Assembly: GCF_002261355.1 (NCBI RefSeq)
Contig: NZ_NEVU01000003.1
Location: forward strand, 248,001-312,000
Reading direction: 5' to 3'
Origin: Bordetella genomosp. 12
GTDB taxonomy: Bacteria; Pseudomonadota; Gammaproteobacteria; Burkholderiales; Burkholderiaceae_B
Length of the DNA stretch: 64,000 bases
This document shows, in pieces, positions 8,408 to 16,455 of the stretch. Both the position numbers and the translations under genes were made by a program. The stretch's first letter is position 1. Each line of letters opens with the position of its first letter. Below the pieces are notes generated by a model. It made no database searches and had not been told where the DNA came from. It was given only the letters and a program-made list of their open reading frames with translations.

Positions 8408-9294
8408 GTGGGGATCTTCCTGATTTTCTCGGGGACCAGGCCTTGGCTGCGCCACAACAGGCAAGCCAGCAGCAGAACGCCAATCAGCCCCAGTCGCAAC
8501 GCTGCCGTCATGTCCGAATTGAAATTGAAAACATCCTTGAAAAATGGCACTGCCGTGTAAACACCCTGCACCAGCAACACACCCACCACAACCCCCGCGG
8601 TGTTACCCATCCCGCCTATCATCAACATCGTCCAAAGCAGGAAAGTCTCGGCAGCCAGCAAATAGTCCGGGCCGACAAAACTCATGTACTGCGCATACAG
8701 GCTGCCGCCCACGGCGGTGACGGCGCCGGCTGCCATCAGAGAGCGCGACTTCAGGGCGGTGAGGTTGTAGCCCATGCAGCCGGCCAGCTTGGGCTCTTCG
8801 CGCATCAAGCGCAACGCCCGCCCCAGTCTGCCGTTACCCAGACGCTGGCATAGCCAGGCAAACGCAATGAACAGCGCGACGACCAGCAGCAGAAATACCA
8901 GGCTGTTGTACGGCCGCGGCAGCGTGCCGAACGGCGTCGGCAAGGCACTGATACCCTGCGCTCCGCCTGTGAGCCATCCCTCATTGTTGGCGATGGTGCG
9001 CAGAATCTCAGCTATCGCCAACGTGACGATGGCCCAGTAATCCGCCGCCAGCTGGCGCCCCAACCGGGAAATGCACCAGCCCAACGCGACGGCCAGGCCC
9101 ACACCCGCGGCCAGACCGAGCGGCGCACCCCAGCCGGCCCGGATAGCGATACCGGTGGCATAGGCCCCCAGGCCCGCAAACGCAATGTGGCCGAAGTTCA
9201 TCAAGCCGGCATAGCCGGCCTGCAGGTGCAGGCCGAGCGCCATCATGCCGTAGATGGCCGCAATCGTGAGCGCATGAACGAGAAACTCAAACAC
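8404..9294 (-). CDS. livM: ABC permease, LivM-like
   Basis: 296 residues, strongly hydrophobic, with about eight to ten membrane segments. It contains the LivM signature GYAGLMNFGHIAFAGLGAY near the N-terminus and IATVTLA-like IVTLAIAEILRT in the middle. GTG 9294 is chosen because AGGAGG lies six bases upstream; it overlaps the end of livH by eight bases. It forms the membrane channel with the LivH-like permease. Confidence 0.87.
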   Translation of the reverse strand: MFEFLVHALTIAAIYGMMALGLHLQAGYAGLMNFGHIAFAGLGAYATGIAIRAGWGAPLGLAAGVGLAVALGWCISRLGRQLAADYWAIVTLAIAEILRTIANNEGWLTGGAQGISALPTPFGTLPRPYNSLVFLLLVVALFIAFAWLCQRLGNGRLGRALRLMREEPKLAGCMGYNLTALKSRSLMAAGAVTAVGGSLYAQYMSFVGPDYLLAAETFLLWTMLMIGGMGNTAGVVVGVLLVQGVYTAVPFFKDVFNFNSDMTAALRLGLIGVLLLACLLWRSQGLVPEKIRKIPT

Positions 9295-10180
9295 GGCGCA
9301 CCTCCTTGTCAAACAGCCCGTATGGCCTGAAGAGCAAGGCCAGCAGCAGGATCAGAAATGAAGTCGTGCCAAGATAGGGCAAGGGAATGAAGGCCATGTC
9401 CTGGCCCACCAGCCAACCGAAGTCAACATTGGTGACGATCGTCTCCACTAAGGCGATGAAGGCCGCGCCCAGGACCGCCCCCAATGGATTTCCCAGCCCA
9501 CCGAGAATGGCGGCCGCAAACACCGGCAGCAACAGGTCATTGCCCATATTGCTATACGCGCCGGAGGACATGCCAAGCAGACAGCCTCCCAGCCCGGCCA
9601 GTACGCCGCTGGCGAACGCCACCAGCAGCACGGTGCGGGAGGCATTCAGTCCGCTGGCGTCGGCCAGCACGGGATTGGACGACAGCGCCCGCATCGAGCG
9701 GCCCAGCCGGGTGCGCGTCCAGAACATCCAGAACAGCACGATCACGCACACAGTAGTGCCGATTTTGTAGGTCTGGGCTGCGGATAGAAATACCCCGGCA
9801 ATCGTGACCGTGCTCTGTTGCCCTGCTTGCGGCACATAGGGAAAGGAGCCCGCTACGCCGAGAATCACCGCGCCAATGATCATCGCAATGGCCAACGAAC
9901 CTATCATGGTGATGGCCGGTCCCGTCCGCAGCAGACGGCTGAAGACCAGCTTATGCACCACGGCGGCGAACACACCGATACTCAGGCTGCTCAGCACCAG
10001 CGCGGCCACCGGCGGCAGGCCGGCATGGATGAAGAAGAACATCAAGTACGCGCCCAGCATGGCGTACTGCACATGGGCGACGTTGGGAAACTTGACCAGG
10101 CCGTAAACCAAGCTCAGGCCTAAAGCGATCAGGGAGAACTCCGAGATACGCAACAGAATTTCTATCAAGAACTGGATCAT
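9287..10180 (-). CDS. livH: ABC permease, LivH-like
   Basis: 297 residues with about eight hydrophobic segments and LivH hallmarks: an ALGLSLVYGLVKFPNVAH segment near the N-terminus and an AAILGGLGNPLGAVLGA loop near the C-terminus. ATG 10180 is used in place of an in-frame TTG at 10195, though its ribosome-binding site is weak. An 87-base gap holding a strong hairpin separates it from the receptor gene, which may lower its expression relative to the receptor. Confidence 0.88.
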   Translation of the reverse strand: MIQFLIEILLRISEFSLIALGLSLVYGLVKFPNVAHVQYAMLGAYLMFFFIHAGLPPVAALVLSSLSIGVFAAVVHKLVFSRLLRTGPAITMIGSLAIAMIIGAVILGVAGSFPYVPQAGQQSTVTIAGVFLSAAQTYKIGTTVCVIVLFWMFWTRTRLGRSMRALSSNPVLADASGLNASRTVLLVAFASGVLAGLGGCLLGMSSGAYSNMGNDLLLPVFAAAILGGLGNPLGAVLGAAFIALVETIVTNVDFGWLVGQDMAFIPLPYLGTTSFLILLLALLFRPYGLFDKEVRRV

Positions 10181-10226
10181 GTATTCACTCAGCAAGACGC
10201 ACGAATGCTTGGGCCTGACCCGCCCT

Positions 10227-10258
10227 CGGGCTGCCCGCCATGCGCGGCGGGCAGCCCG
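10227..10258 (-). other. Intercistronic hairpin between receptor and permease
   Basis: Thirteen-bp perfect GC-rich stem with a 6-nt loop and no T-run, between the receptor stop and the livH start. Such elements after receptor genes usually protect the upstream message or partly terminate, giving more receptor than permease. Confidence 0.6.
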
Positions 10259-10267
10259 TGGCCGGGA

Positions 10268-11377
10268 CTAGCGGGCGACGACCTTACCGCCGTCGTACTT
10301 GAGTGTGGCGTAGGGCGGCTCGATGCGCTGGCCTTTGTCATCGAAACGAATTTCACCGGTCACCCCGGAGTATCCCTGCTGGCCCAAAGCAACCAAGGCT
10401 TTGCGAATGTCCTCTGGACTGGTCGAAGCGGCGTTGTCCATTGCCTTGGCCGCCATATGGATACCGTCATAGGCATAGCCGGAGAACGAAGACCGCACCG
10501 GATCCTTGTATTTCTTCTGAAACGCAGCGGCATAGTCCTGGCCGACCTTGCCCTGGAACGACCCCAGCTCCATACCCAATTGGCCTTGGGCGATGTCTGG
10601 CGGCGTATCGCTGATGGCGTTGCTCAGCAGGATGGCGTACCAGGGTTTGCTGCGCAGCCCGAGATCGCGCGCCTCGCGATTGATGATGGCGGCTTCCTGC
10701 CCGTAGGCGGTATACACATAGCCATCAGGCTTGCGGCGATCCAGTTGCTGCAGTTCGCGGCGATACGAAGGCTGCCCCGCCGTGTACAACACCTCACCAA
10801 CAACCTCGCCGCCCAAACGACCGAACTCCGTGCGGAAGGCGTGTGCCGTACCCTGACCATGCGCATTGTTGGGCGCGATGATGGCGACCTTGCGCAGCCC
10901 CAGCGCATAAGAGTCCTTGGCCGCGAACTCGCCGCCGCGATCCTCCAGCCCCACCAGGTTAAAGGACAATGGTCCCAGTTCGCGCACCTTGACGCTGGTG
11001 CTGGCGATATTCATGTGTGTGGTCTTCTCGCCCACGACATACTGCGCCATCGGCAACGTGATCCCGGATGAATACTCGCCCAACACCACCGGGACTTTGT
11101 CGACGGATATCAGCTTGCGGGCCGCGCCCAGCGCGGTGGTCGGGTTGCCAGCAGAATCTTCGATGATGACCTCGAAGCGCTGGCCTTTGACGCCGCCAGC
11201 CTTGTTGACATCGTCCACCGCCAATTCCACGGCGCGGCGCACATCCTCGCCGATGGTCGCACTGGGCCCGCTCAAGGGCAGGATCACGCCGACCTTGACC
11301 TGGGCCGACGCGGTGGACAGCAATCCGCCCGCCAGAAGGCAGCTCGCTGCCAGGGATGCTCGAACACGAGTTCTCAT
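10268..11377 (-). CDS. Periplasmic receptor of the branched-chain-type ABC importer
   Basis: 369 residues with a signal peptide (RVRASLAASCLLAGGL core, cleavage after ALA-like TASA near residue 25) followed by a two-lobed receptor fold of the LivK class: VKVGVILPLSGPSA start, GEYSSGITLPMAQ in the first lobe, and a C-terminal YSGVTGEIRFDDKGQ strand. ATG 11377 has AAGGAG nine bases upstream. It captures the ligand for the LivHMGF-like proteins encoded downstream. The ligand is not deducible from sequence; the neighbouring 5-oxoprolinase favours a lactam or cyclic amino-acid derivative. Confidence 0.87.
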   Translation of the reverse strand: MRTRVRASLAASCLLAGGLLSTASAQVKVGVILPLSGPSATIGEDVRRAVELAVDDVNKAGGVKGQRFEVIIEDSAGNPTTALGAARKLISVDKVPVVLGEYSSGITLPMAQYVVGEKTTHMNIASTSVKVRELGPLSFNLVGLEDRGGEFAAKDSYALGLRKVAIIAPNNAHGQGTAHAFRTEFGRLGGEVVGEVLYTAGQPSYRRELQQLDRRKPDGYVYTAYGQEAAIINREARDLGLRSKPWYAILLSNAISDTPPDIAQGQLGMELGSFQGKVGQDYAAAFQKKYKDPVRSSFSGYAYDGIHMAAKAMDNAASTSPEDIRKALVALGQQGYSGVTGEIRFDDKGQRIEPPYATLKYDGGKVVAR

Positions 11378-11464
11378 GCCAAATGCTCCTTTTTGTACAT
11401 CCAGAAATGGAGTTGCGGAAACCATCAGGCTTGAACGCCCCTGGTCACTTGCCCTGCCTAATAC

Positions 11465-12235
11465 TCAGATATCGTCGACCGGCACGGTGTAGTTCAGCCC
11501 CAACCGTCCGCCGTCGGCGTAGATCGTCTGCCCGGTAATGTATGAGGCGTCGGAACTGGCCAGAAACACCGCAATGGCGGCGACCTCTTCCGGTTCACCC
11601 GTGCGGCGCATCGGGGTGCGCGACATCACGCTACGTCGTGTCGCCTCGTCGCGCATGATGACCTCCCTGGCCAGATCAGTCAGGATGGTGCCCGGCCCGA
11701 TCGCAACCACTCTGATGCCGTGCTCGGCAAGCGACAGGGCCATCACATTGGTCAACTGCGTCGATCCCGCCTTGGACACGGCATAAGGTGTCATGGTCGG
11801 AATCGCCAACCGCGCATTGACGGAAGACATATTGATAATCACGCCCTTGGTGCCTGCCGCGACCATGGCCCTGGCTGCCGCCTGACCGCACAGGAACTGA
11901 GACTTCAGATTGGTCTCCATGACGTGATCAAAGACCGACTCCTCCAGCTCGAGAAAGCTGGCCGGTGGATTCACGATGCCCGCATTGGAGACCATGATGT
12001 CCAGGCCACCCAGGCTTTGCACCGCTTTGCTGATCAACTCCTGCACCGATCCAGATTTCCTGACATCGGTGACCTGCCAAGGCATACCCAGTCGCCGCGC
12101 CTGCGTGGCCAGCAGATCCGCATTGATGTCCGACATCAATACCGACGCGCCCTCCTCCACATAGCGCTGCGCGATGGCCAGACCGATACCTTGCGCTGCA
12201 CCGGTCACAATGGCTTTCTTACCCTTCAACCGCAT
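11465..12235 (-). CDS. Short-chain dehydrogenase/reductase
   Basis: 256 residues, classical SDR. The N-terminal cofactor loop TGAAQGIG, the NAG motif, an active-site Ser in the SSVNARL segment and YAVSK with catalytic Tyr and Lys are all present; it ends with TGQTIYADGGRLG. It lies between the aminotransferase (24 bases upstream) and the receptor gene in the same direction. It presumably oxidises or reduces a hydroxy/oxo intermediate of the operon's pathway. Confidence 0.88.
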   Translation of the reverse strand: MRLKGKKAIVTGAAQGIGLAIAQRYVEEGASVLMSDINADLLATQARRLGMPWQVTDVRKSGSVQELISKAVQSLGGLDIMVSNAGIVNPPASFLELEESVFDHVMETNLKSQFLCGQAAARAMVAAGTKGVIINMSSVNARLAIPTMTPYAVSKAGSTQLTNVMALSLAEHGIRVVAIGPGTILTDLAREVIMRDEATRRSVMSRTPMRRTGEPEEVAAIAVFLASSDASYITGQTIYADGGRLGLNYTVPVDDI

Positions 12236-12259
12236 TTTTCTCTCCTTGGCGGATGCCGC

Positions 12260-13474
12260 TCAGGCCAGCGACTGCTGGTAAGCGGCATGCAAACGTTGGG
12301 CCCCTGTCGCCAATTCCTGGCGGCTGGGGCTGGCAAATGACAGACGAAACTCCGGGCTGGGCCCTGATTCGGCATAAAAAGCGCCCCCGGGCACGAACAG
12401 CACCCGGTTATCAATGGCATGCGCCAGCAGACGCGCCGCGTCCACCTCCTCGCAGCGGGCCCACAAAAACATGCCCCCTTGCGGATGCTCGACGCGGATG
12501 CTCGTGCCGAAACTGGCCTGCAAGGCAGCGATCAAGGCCACGCACTTGTCGCGATACGATGCGATCACTTTGGGAAAATGCCGGTCCATGTCGCCGGAGC
12601 TCAGATAGGCAGCCGCGACGGCTTGCGTCAGGGACGAGCAACACAGATCACTGGTCTGTTTGGCGATGACACAGCGCTTGATGATGTCGGGATGCGCAAT
12701 CATCCAGCCAACGCGCAGGCCTCCGGCAATGACTTTTGACAGGCTCGATAGATGCACCACCCAATCACTGGCGCCGGGGATGTCGGCGGCCAGGGTCAAC
12801 AAGGACGGCAAGGCCGGGCCTTCGAAGCGCAGCTCGCTGTAAGGGTCATCCTCCACGACGAGGAAGCGATACTGAACGGCCAGCTCGAGCAGCTCGCGCC
12901 GCCGTTGTACCGACAGCGTCCGTCCCGTGGGGTTGCTGAACGTCGGCACGGTGTACAGCGCCTTGATGGGTTGAGCGGCATGATGTTCGGCCAACCAGGC
13001 CCGCAAGCGCGCGGTATCTATGCCGCCCTCGTCGCCATGCAAGCCCACGATGCGCGCCTGATGCATGCGCAAGGCCTGCAAGGTGGCGGGATAGGCGGGT
13101 TGCTCCACCAGGCAGATATCGCCGGGCTGCATCAACACTCGCAGCAAGAGATCAAAACCCTGCTGCGATCCCGTGGTCACCAGCAGATTCTCAGCCTCGA
13201 CCTGCGCGGCGCGTCCAACCATCAGAGACCGCAGGGCATCACGCAAAACGGGCAACCCTTCGGTGCCGGTGTACTGCAGGCAACGGCGCGGATCGGCATA
13301 AGCTTGCTCGAATGCCCGTTGCACGCCCTCGACGTCGAACAAGGCGCCGTCCGGGTAACCGGCCGCAAAGGAAATCATGTCGGGCAAGCCGACGTATTTA
13401 TGCAGCTCCCGGATCGGAGACCCGGCAGGCGCAACATAGGCGGGTACGAAGTCATACATAACGGTGTGTCTCAT
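12260..13474 (-). CDS. Fold-type I PLP aminotransferase, LysN/2-aminoadipate type
   Basis: 404 residues from ATG 13474 (ATG 13459 is also possible; the frame is open to 13732 but that upstream part looks non-coding). It begins with the SPIRELHKYVGLPDMISFAAGYP segment shared by the LysN/MocR-type aminotransferases, without a DNA-binding domain. Further motifs are the NPTG cofactor loop, the DDPY segment and the PLP lysine in SLSKVIAGGLRVGWM. Members move the amino group from 2-aminoadipate, aromatic or branched amino acids to 2-oxoglutarate. With 5-oxoprolinase downstream and a 2-oxo-acid E1 upstream, it probably converts the freed amino acid to its 2-oxo acid. Confidence 0.85.
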   Translation of the reverse strand: MRHTVMYDFVPAYVAPAGSPIRELHKYVGLPDMISFAAGYPDGALFDVEGVQRAFEQAYADPRRCLQYTGTEGLPVLRDALRSLMVGRAAQVEAENLLVTTGSQQGFDLLLRVLMQPGDICLVEQPAYPATLQALRMHQARIVGLHGDEGGIDTARLRAWLAEHHAAQPIKALYTVPTFSNPTGRTLSVQRRRELLELAVQYRFLVVEDDPYSELRFEGPALPSLLTLAADIPGASDWVVHLSSLSKVIAGGLRVGWMIAHPDIIKRCVIAKQTSDLCCSSLTQAVAAAYLSSGDMDRHFPKVIASYRDKCVALIAALQASFGTSIRVEHPQGGMFLWARCEEVDAARLLAHAIDNRVLFVPGGAFYAESGPSPEFRLSFASPSRQELATGAQRLHAAYQQSLA

Positions 13475-13563
13475 TCCCTTGGGGTTCAGCGCATTATGAA
13501 GAGCGCGCGGGCTGGGCAGAAGCGACGACTTCGCATGAGTCGATGCCGTTTTCGCATCCCTGC

Positions 13564-16188
13564 CTACGCATCGAAAGCCCGAGCCACCACAGCGGCCTGA
13601 TCGGCGGCGTGCCGCCCATGGAAGCTGCCCGCCGGCGAAGCGCTGGCTGGCCGCCCGCAATAGACAAACGTGGGGGCCGGATGGCCGCTGCTTGCGGCCA
13701 TCCGCTCCAGCCGCCGGTCGTACCACTGCCATGCGCCCATGTTTTCCGGCTCTTCCTGCACCCAGACCAGCCGGGCGCGAGGATGCGCCTGCATCAGCCG
13801 AAGCAAAGCGTCCTCTGGGCAGGGGTAGAGCTGCTCCAACCGGGCGACCACGACGTCATCCCGTCCATAGGCTGCGCGGTAGTCCTCCAGCTCGTAGGCA
13901 ATTTTTCCGCTGCACAGCAGCAACCGCTGCGCATGCTGTTGCGGCCCCGACGTCAGTACCGGCGCAAAACGCGTTCCGGGCAGAAAGTCATCCAATGGCG
14001 AGATGGCCGCCGGCAGGCGCAGCAAGGTTTTGGGCGAAATCACGACCAGAGGCTTTCTGGAGATGCTGAGCGCTTGAGCACGCAGAGCATGAAAGTAATT
14101 GGCCGGCGTAGACGGATTGATCAGGCGGATATTGTCATCGGCGCACAATTGCAGATAGCGTTCGATGCGGGCCGAAGAGTGCTCGGGGCCTTGCCCTTCC
14201 AGGCCATGAGGCAACAGCATGGTCAGCCCCGAACTTTGCAGCCACTTTTGCTCACCGCTTGAGATGAACTGGTCGATCACGATTTGCGCACCGTTGGCAA
14301 AGTCGCCAAACTGCGCCTCCCATATGTTCAGGCCTGGCTGCGCCGCAAGGCTATAGCCGTACTCGAACCCCAGCGTCGCATACTCGGACAGCGGGCTGTT
14401 GATGACGTCGAACTTTGCCCCCTTCTGCGCCAGAGCCTGCAAGGACACATGCCGCTTGCCGTTCTCGACGTCTACCAGATGAAAATGCCGGTGAGAGAAG
14501 GCCCCTCTGACCACATCCTGCCCAGCGAGCCGCACAGGCAGACCGGCCTGCAACAGCGTGCCAAACGCCAACGCCTCGGCCGTGGGCCACGCGATACCCG
14601 GTTCGATCAGCGCACGCGCCTGAATCTGTTTGAGCAGCCGCTCGCCCAAGGTAAAGCCCGCCGGAATATCGACCAGCAGTTTCAGGCAATGCAACAGATC
14701 GACGCGCGCCGCACCGGTTTCTGCATGCGTGACGGCCACCGCGCGCGCGGGAGGCAGGGCCGCCGCTGGCGTGGTCGGCGTCATCGCGCCCTGATACGCC
14801 TGCTCCAGCTCGTTGCGGTAAGCCGCGATAAAGCCTGCCTCCGAGTCCAGATCAAGCATGCCGGCCTGCAAAAGCCGTTGCCGCAGCCGCTCGCGTAGAG
14901 GTATCCGCGCGTCAACGCATTGATACAACTGAGGTTGGCTGAAACGCGGTTCGTCGAACTCGTTGTGCCCATTGCGGCGGTATGTCACGAGGTCAATGAC
15001 CGCATCCCGCCCATGCGACTGGCGATACGCCACCGCCAGGTTTGCCGCTTGCAGGGCCGCATCCATATCCTCGCCATTGACATGCAGAATCAGGCTTTGC
15101 ACTGCCTTCCAGACGTCGGTGCAATAGTGCGAACTGCGCCCCTCATCGGCTTGTGTCGTGAAACCAATCTGGTTGTTGACCACCACATGCACCACGCCGC
15201 CCGTGGTGTAGCCAGGCACCGCCGACAACTGCAGGCTCTCGGCCACAATGCCCTGCCCAATGACGGCGGCGTCGGTATGCAGGATGATGGTCAGCACCTG
15301 ACTCCCATCCTGCGCGCTGCCATGGTCTTGTACCCAGCGCGCCAGGCCCAGCGCCACCGGATCCACGGCTTCCAGATGAGAGGGGTTGGGCAGCAAGGTG
15401 ACGCGCATGCGCCTGCCTTCGTATTCAAGCTCTCCGGCATGCCCGAGGTGGTAAGGCACATCGGCGGCGACTGACGGTTGCGCGGCAAATGGATGGGCGC
15501 CCTTGAACTCAGCAAAAATGCGCCCGATCGGCTTGCCCAGCACGTTGGCCATCAAATTCAGGCGCCCTCGGTGCATGGTGCCAATCACCACCTCCGTGAC
15601 CCCGCTGCGAGCCGCTTGTGCCAACAGGCTATCCAGCACCACCGGGACCACCTCGGAGCCCTCCTGCCCGAACTTTTTCTTGCCCGGAAATTTCCTCATG
15701 AGGAAGCGCTCGAACTCATCGGACTGCACCACACGCTCGTAAGCCCGGATCAACGCCGCCTTGGTGGGCGCCTCGGGCAGCCGTTCGACCCGCTCATGGA
15801 TCCAGTTGAGCAGCCCGAAATCATGCAGGTGAGCGGTTTCCACGGCCAGGCCGCCTTGATAGGCACGGCGCAACTCGGCCAGGCCGCTGTCCAGGCTAGC
15901 GATATGCTCGAGGAAACCGGCCAGCAAGGCCGGATCCTGAACCTGGGCCAACTCCAGCGGATCCAATCTGGCCTGCAAATGTCCGAAGCGGCGGATCAAT
16001 TCCGCCTGCAACAACCCCTGCTGGCTCGGCGCCTCCGGTTGACACACTTCATCCAGAAAGCGAAACACGTAACGCCAGGCCGGGTCCACCGACAAGGCAT
16101 CGCCGCGATACTGCTCGTGCATGGCCTCGAGGAAATCCGCCGAGGCCATACTCAAAGGGGACGAAAACTGCTCATGCGGTTCCGACAT
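13564..16188 (-). CDS. 2-oxoglutarate-dehydrogenase-type E1, stand-alone
   Basis: 874 residues from ATG 16188 with AAAGG nine bases upstream, slightly shorter than a typical SucA (~930-950). Family motifs are GTMHRGRLNLMANVLGKP, LPNPSHLEAVDP and the thiamine-diphosphate region ending NNQIGFTT. In that region the usual HGDAA reads HTDAA, with Thr replacing the first Gly of the thiamine-diphosphate motif. No E2 or E3 gene follows, so it must borrow those subunits from elsewhere. It is likely a paralogue of SucA serving this operon, decarboxylating 2-oxoglutarate or a homologue such as 2-oxoadipate made by the adjacent aminotransferase. It is divergent from the acyl-CoA dehydrogenase gene. Confidence 0.85.
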   Translation of the reverse strand: MSEPHEQFSSPLSMASADFLEAMHEQYRGDALSVDPAWRYVFRFLDEVCQPEAPSQQGLLQAELIRRFGHLQARLDPLELAQVQDPALLAGFLEHIASLDSGLAELRRAYQGGLAVETAHLHDFGLLNWIHERVERLPEAPTKAALIRAYERVVQSDEFERFLMRKFPGKKKFGQEGSEVVPVVLDSLLAQAARSGVTEVVIGTMHRGRLNLMANVLGKPIGRIFAEFKGAHPFAAQPSVAADVPYHLGHAGELEYEGRRMRVTLLPNPSHLEAVDPVALGLARWVQDHGSAQDGSQVLTIILHTDAAVIGQGIVAESLQLSAVPGYTTGGVVHVVVNNQIGFTTQADEGRSSHYCTDVWKAVQSLILHVNGEDMDAALQAANLAVAYRQSHGRDAVIDLVTYRRNGHNEFDEPRFSQPQLYQCVDARIPLRERLRQRLLQAGMLDLDSEAGFIAAYRNELEQAYQGAMTPTTPAAALPPARAVAVTHAETGAARVDLLHCLKLLVDIPAGFTLGERLLKQIQARALIEPGIAWPTAEALAFGTLLQAGLPVRLAGQDVVRGAFSHRHFHLVDVENGKRHVSLQALAQKGAKFDVINSPLSEYATLGFEYGYSLAAQPGLNIWEAQFGDFANGAQIVIDQFISSGEQKWLQSSGLTMLLPHGLEGQGPEHSSARIERYLQLCADDNIRLINPSTPANYFHALRAQALSISRKPLVVISPKTLLRLPAAISPLDDFLPGTRFAPVLTSGPQQHAQRLLLCSGKIAYELEDYRAAYGRDDVVVARLEQLYPCPEDALLRLMQAHPRARLVWVQEEPENMGAWQWYDRRLERMAASSGHPAPTFVYCGRPASASPAGSFHGRHAADQAAVVARAFDA

Positions 16189-16269
16189 AGTCCGTTTACC
16201 TTTCTGTTGCGCCGCACGCCTGGGCTGGGCGCCGGTCATCGAGTTGCAGGCAGTCTATTGAGCCCGAAC

Positions 16270-16335
16270 CGGGCCTGCCAATGAAATGTCCGCATGACCT
16301 GATGCGTAAGCGGAAAACTAAGCGCGGCAGGCCCG
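16270..16335. promoter_or_regulatory. Long inverted repeat in the divergent promoter region
   Basis: Ten-bp perfect arms (CGGGCCTGCC at 16270-16279 and its complement at 16326-16335) enclose an inner five-bp pair (TCCGC at 16289-16293, GCGGA at 16310-16314). It lies between the divergent E1 and acyl-CoA-dehydrogenase genes and could be an operator, a cruciform or a leader structure. Confidence 0.4.
16291..16306. promoter_or_regulatory. Candidate operator, copy 1
   Basis: Sixteen-base semi-palindrome CGCATGACCTGATGCG with CGCAT/ATGCG arms. A second copy differing at two positions lies at 16352-16367, 61 bases away and so about six helical turns. Both lie between the divergent operons. Confidence 0.45.
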
Positions 16336-16351
16336 TGCGCCATGCGCTCCA

Positions 16352-16367
16352 CGCACTACCTGATGCG
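16352..16367. promoter_or_regulatory. Candidate operator, copy 2
   Basis: CGCACTACCTGATGCG, 14 of 16 bases identical to copy 1 at 16291-16306. It lies about 90 bases upstream of the acyl-CoA dehydrogenase ATG and just upstream of a TATACT (16401-16406) that could be a -10 element. Confidence 0.45.
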
Positions 16368-16455
16368 GGAATTTCACGCTTGGCCGGGCGACCCCCGACC
16401 TATACTTTTCAGGCCGATCCGGCAGAACGTCCCACGCTCCAGGAACATTCGGAAA

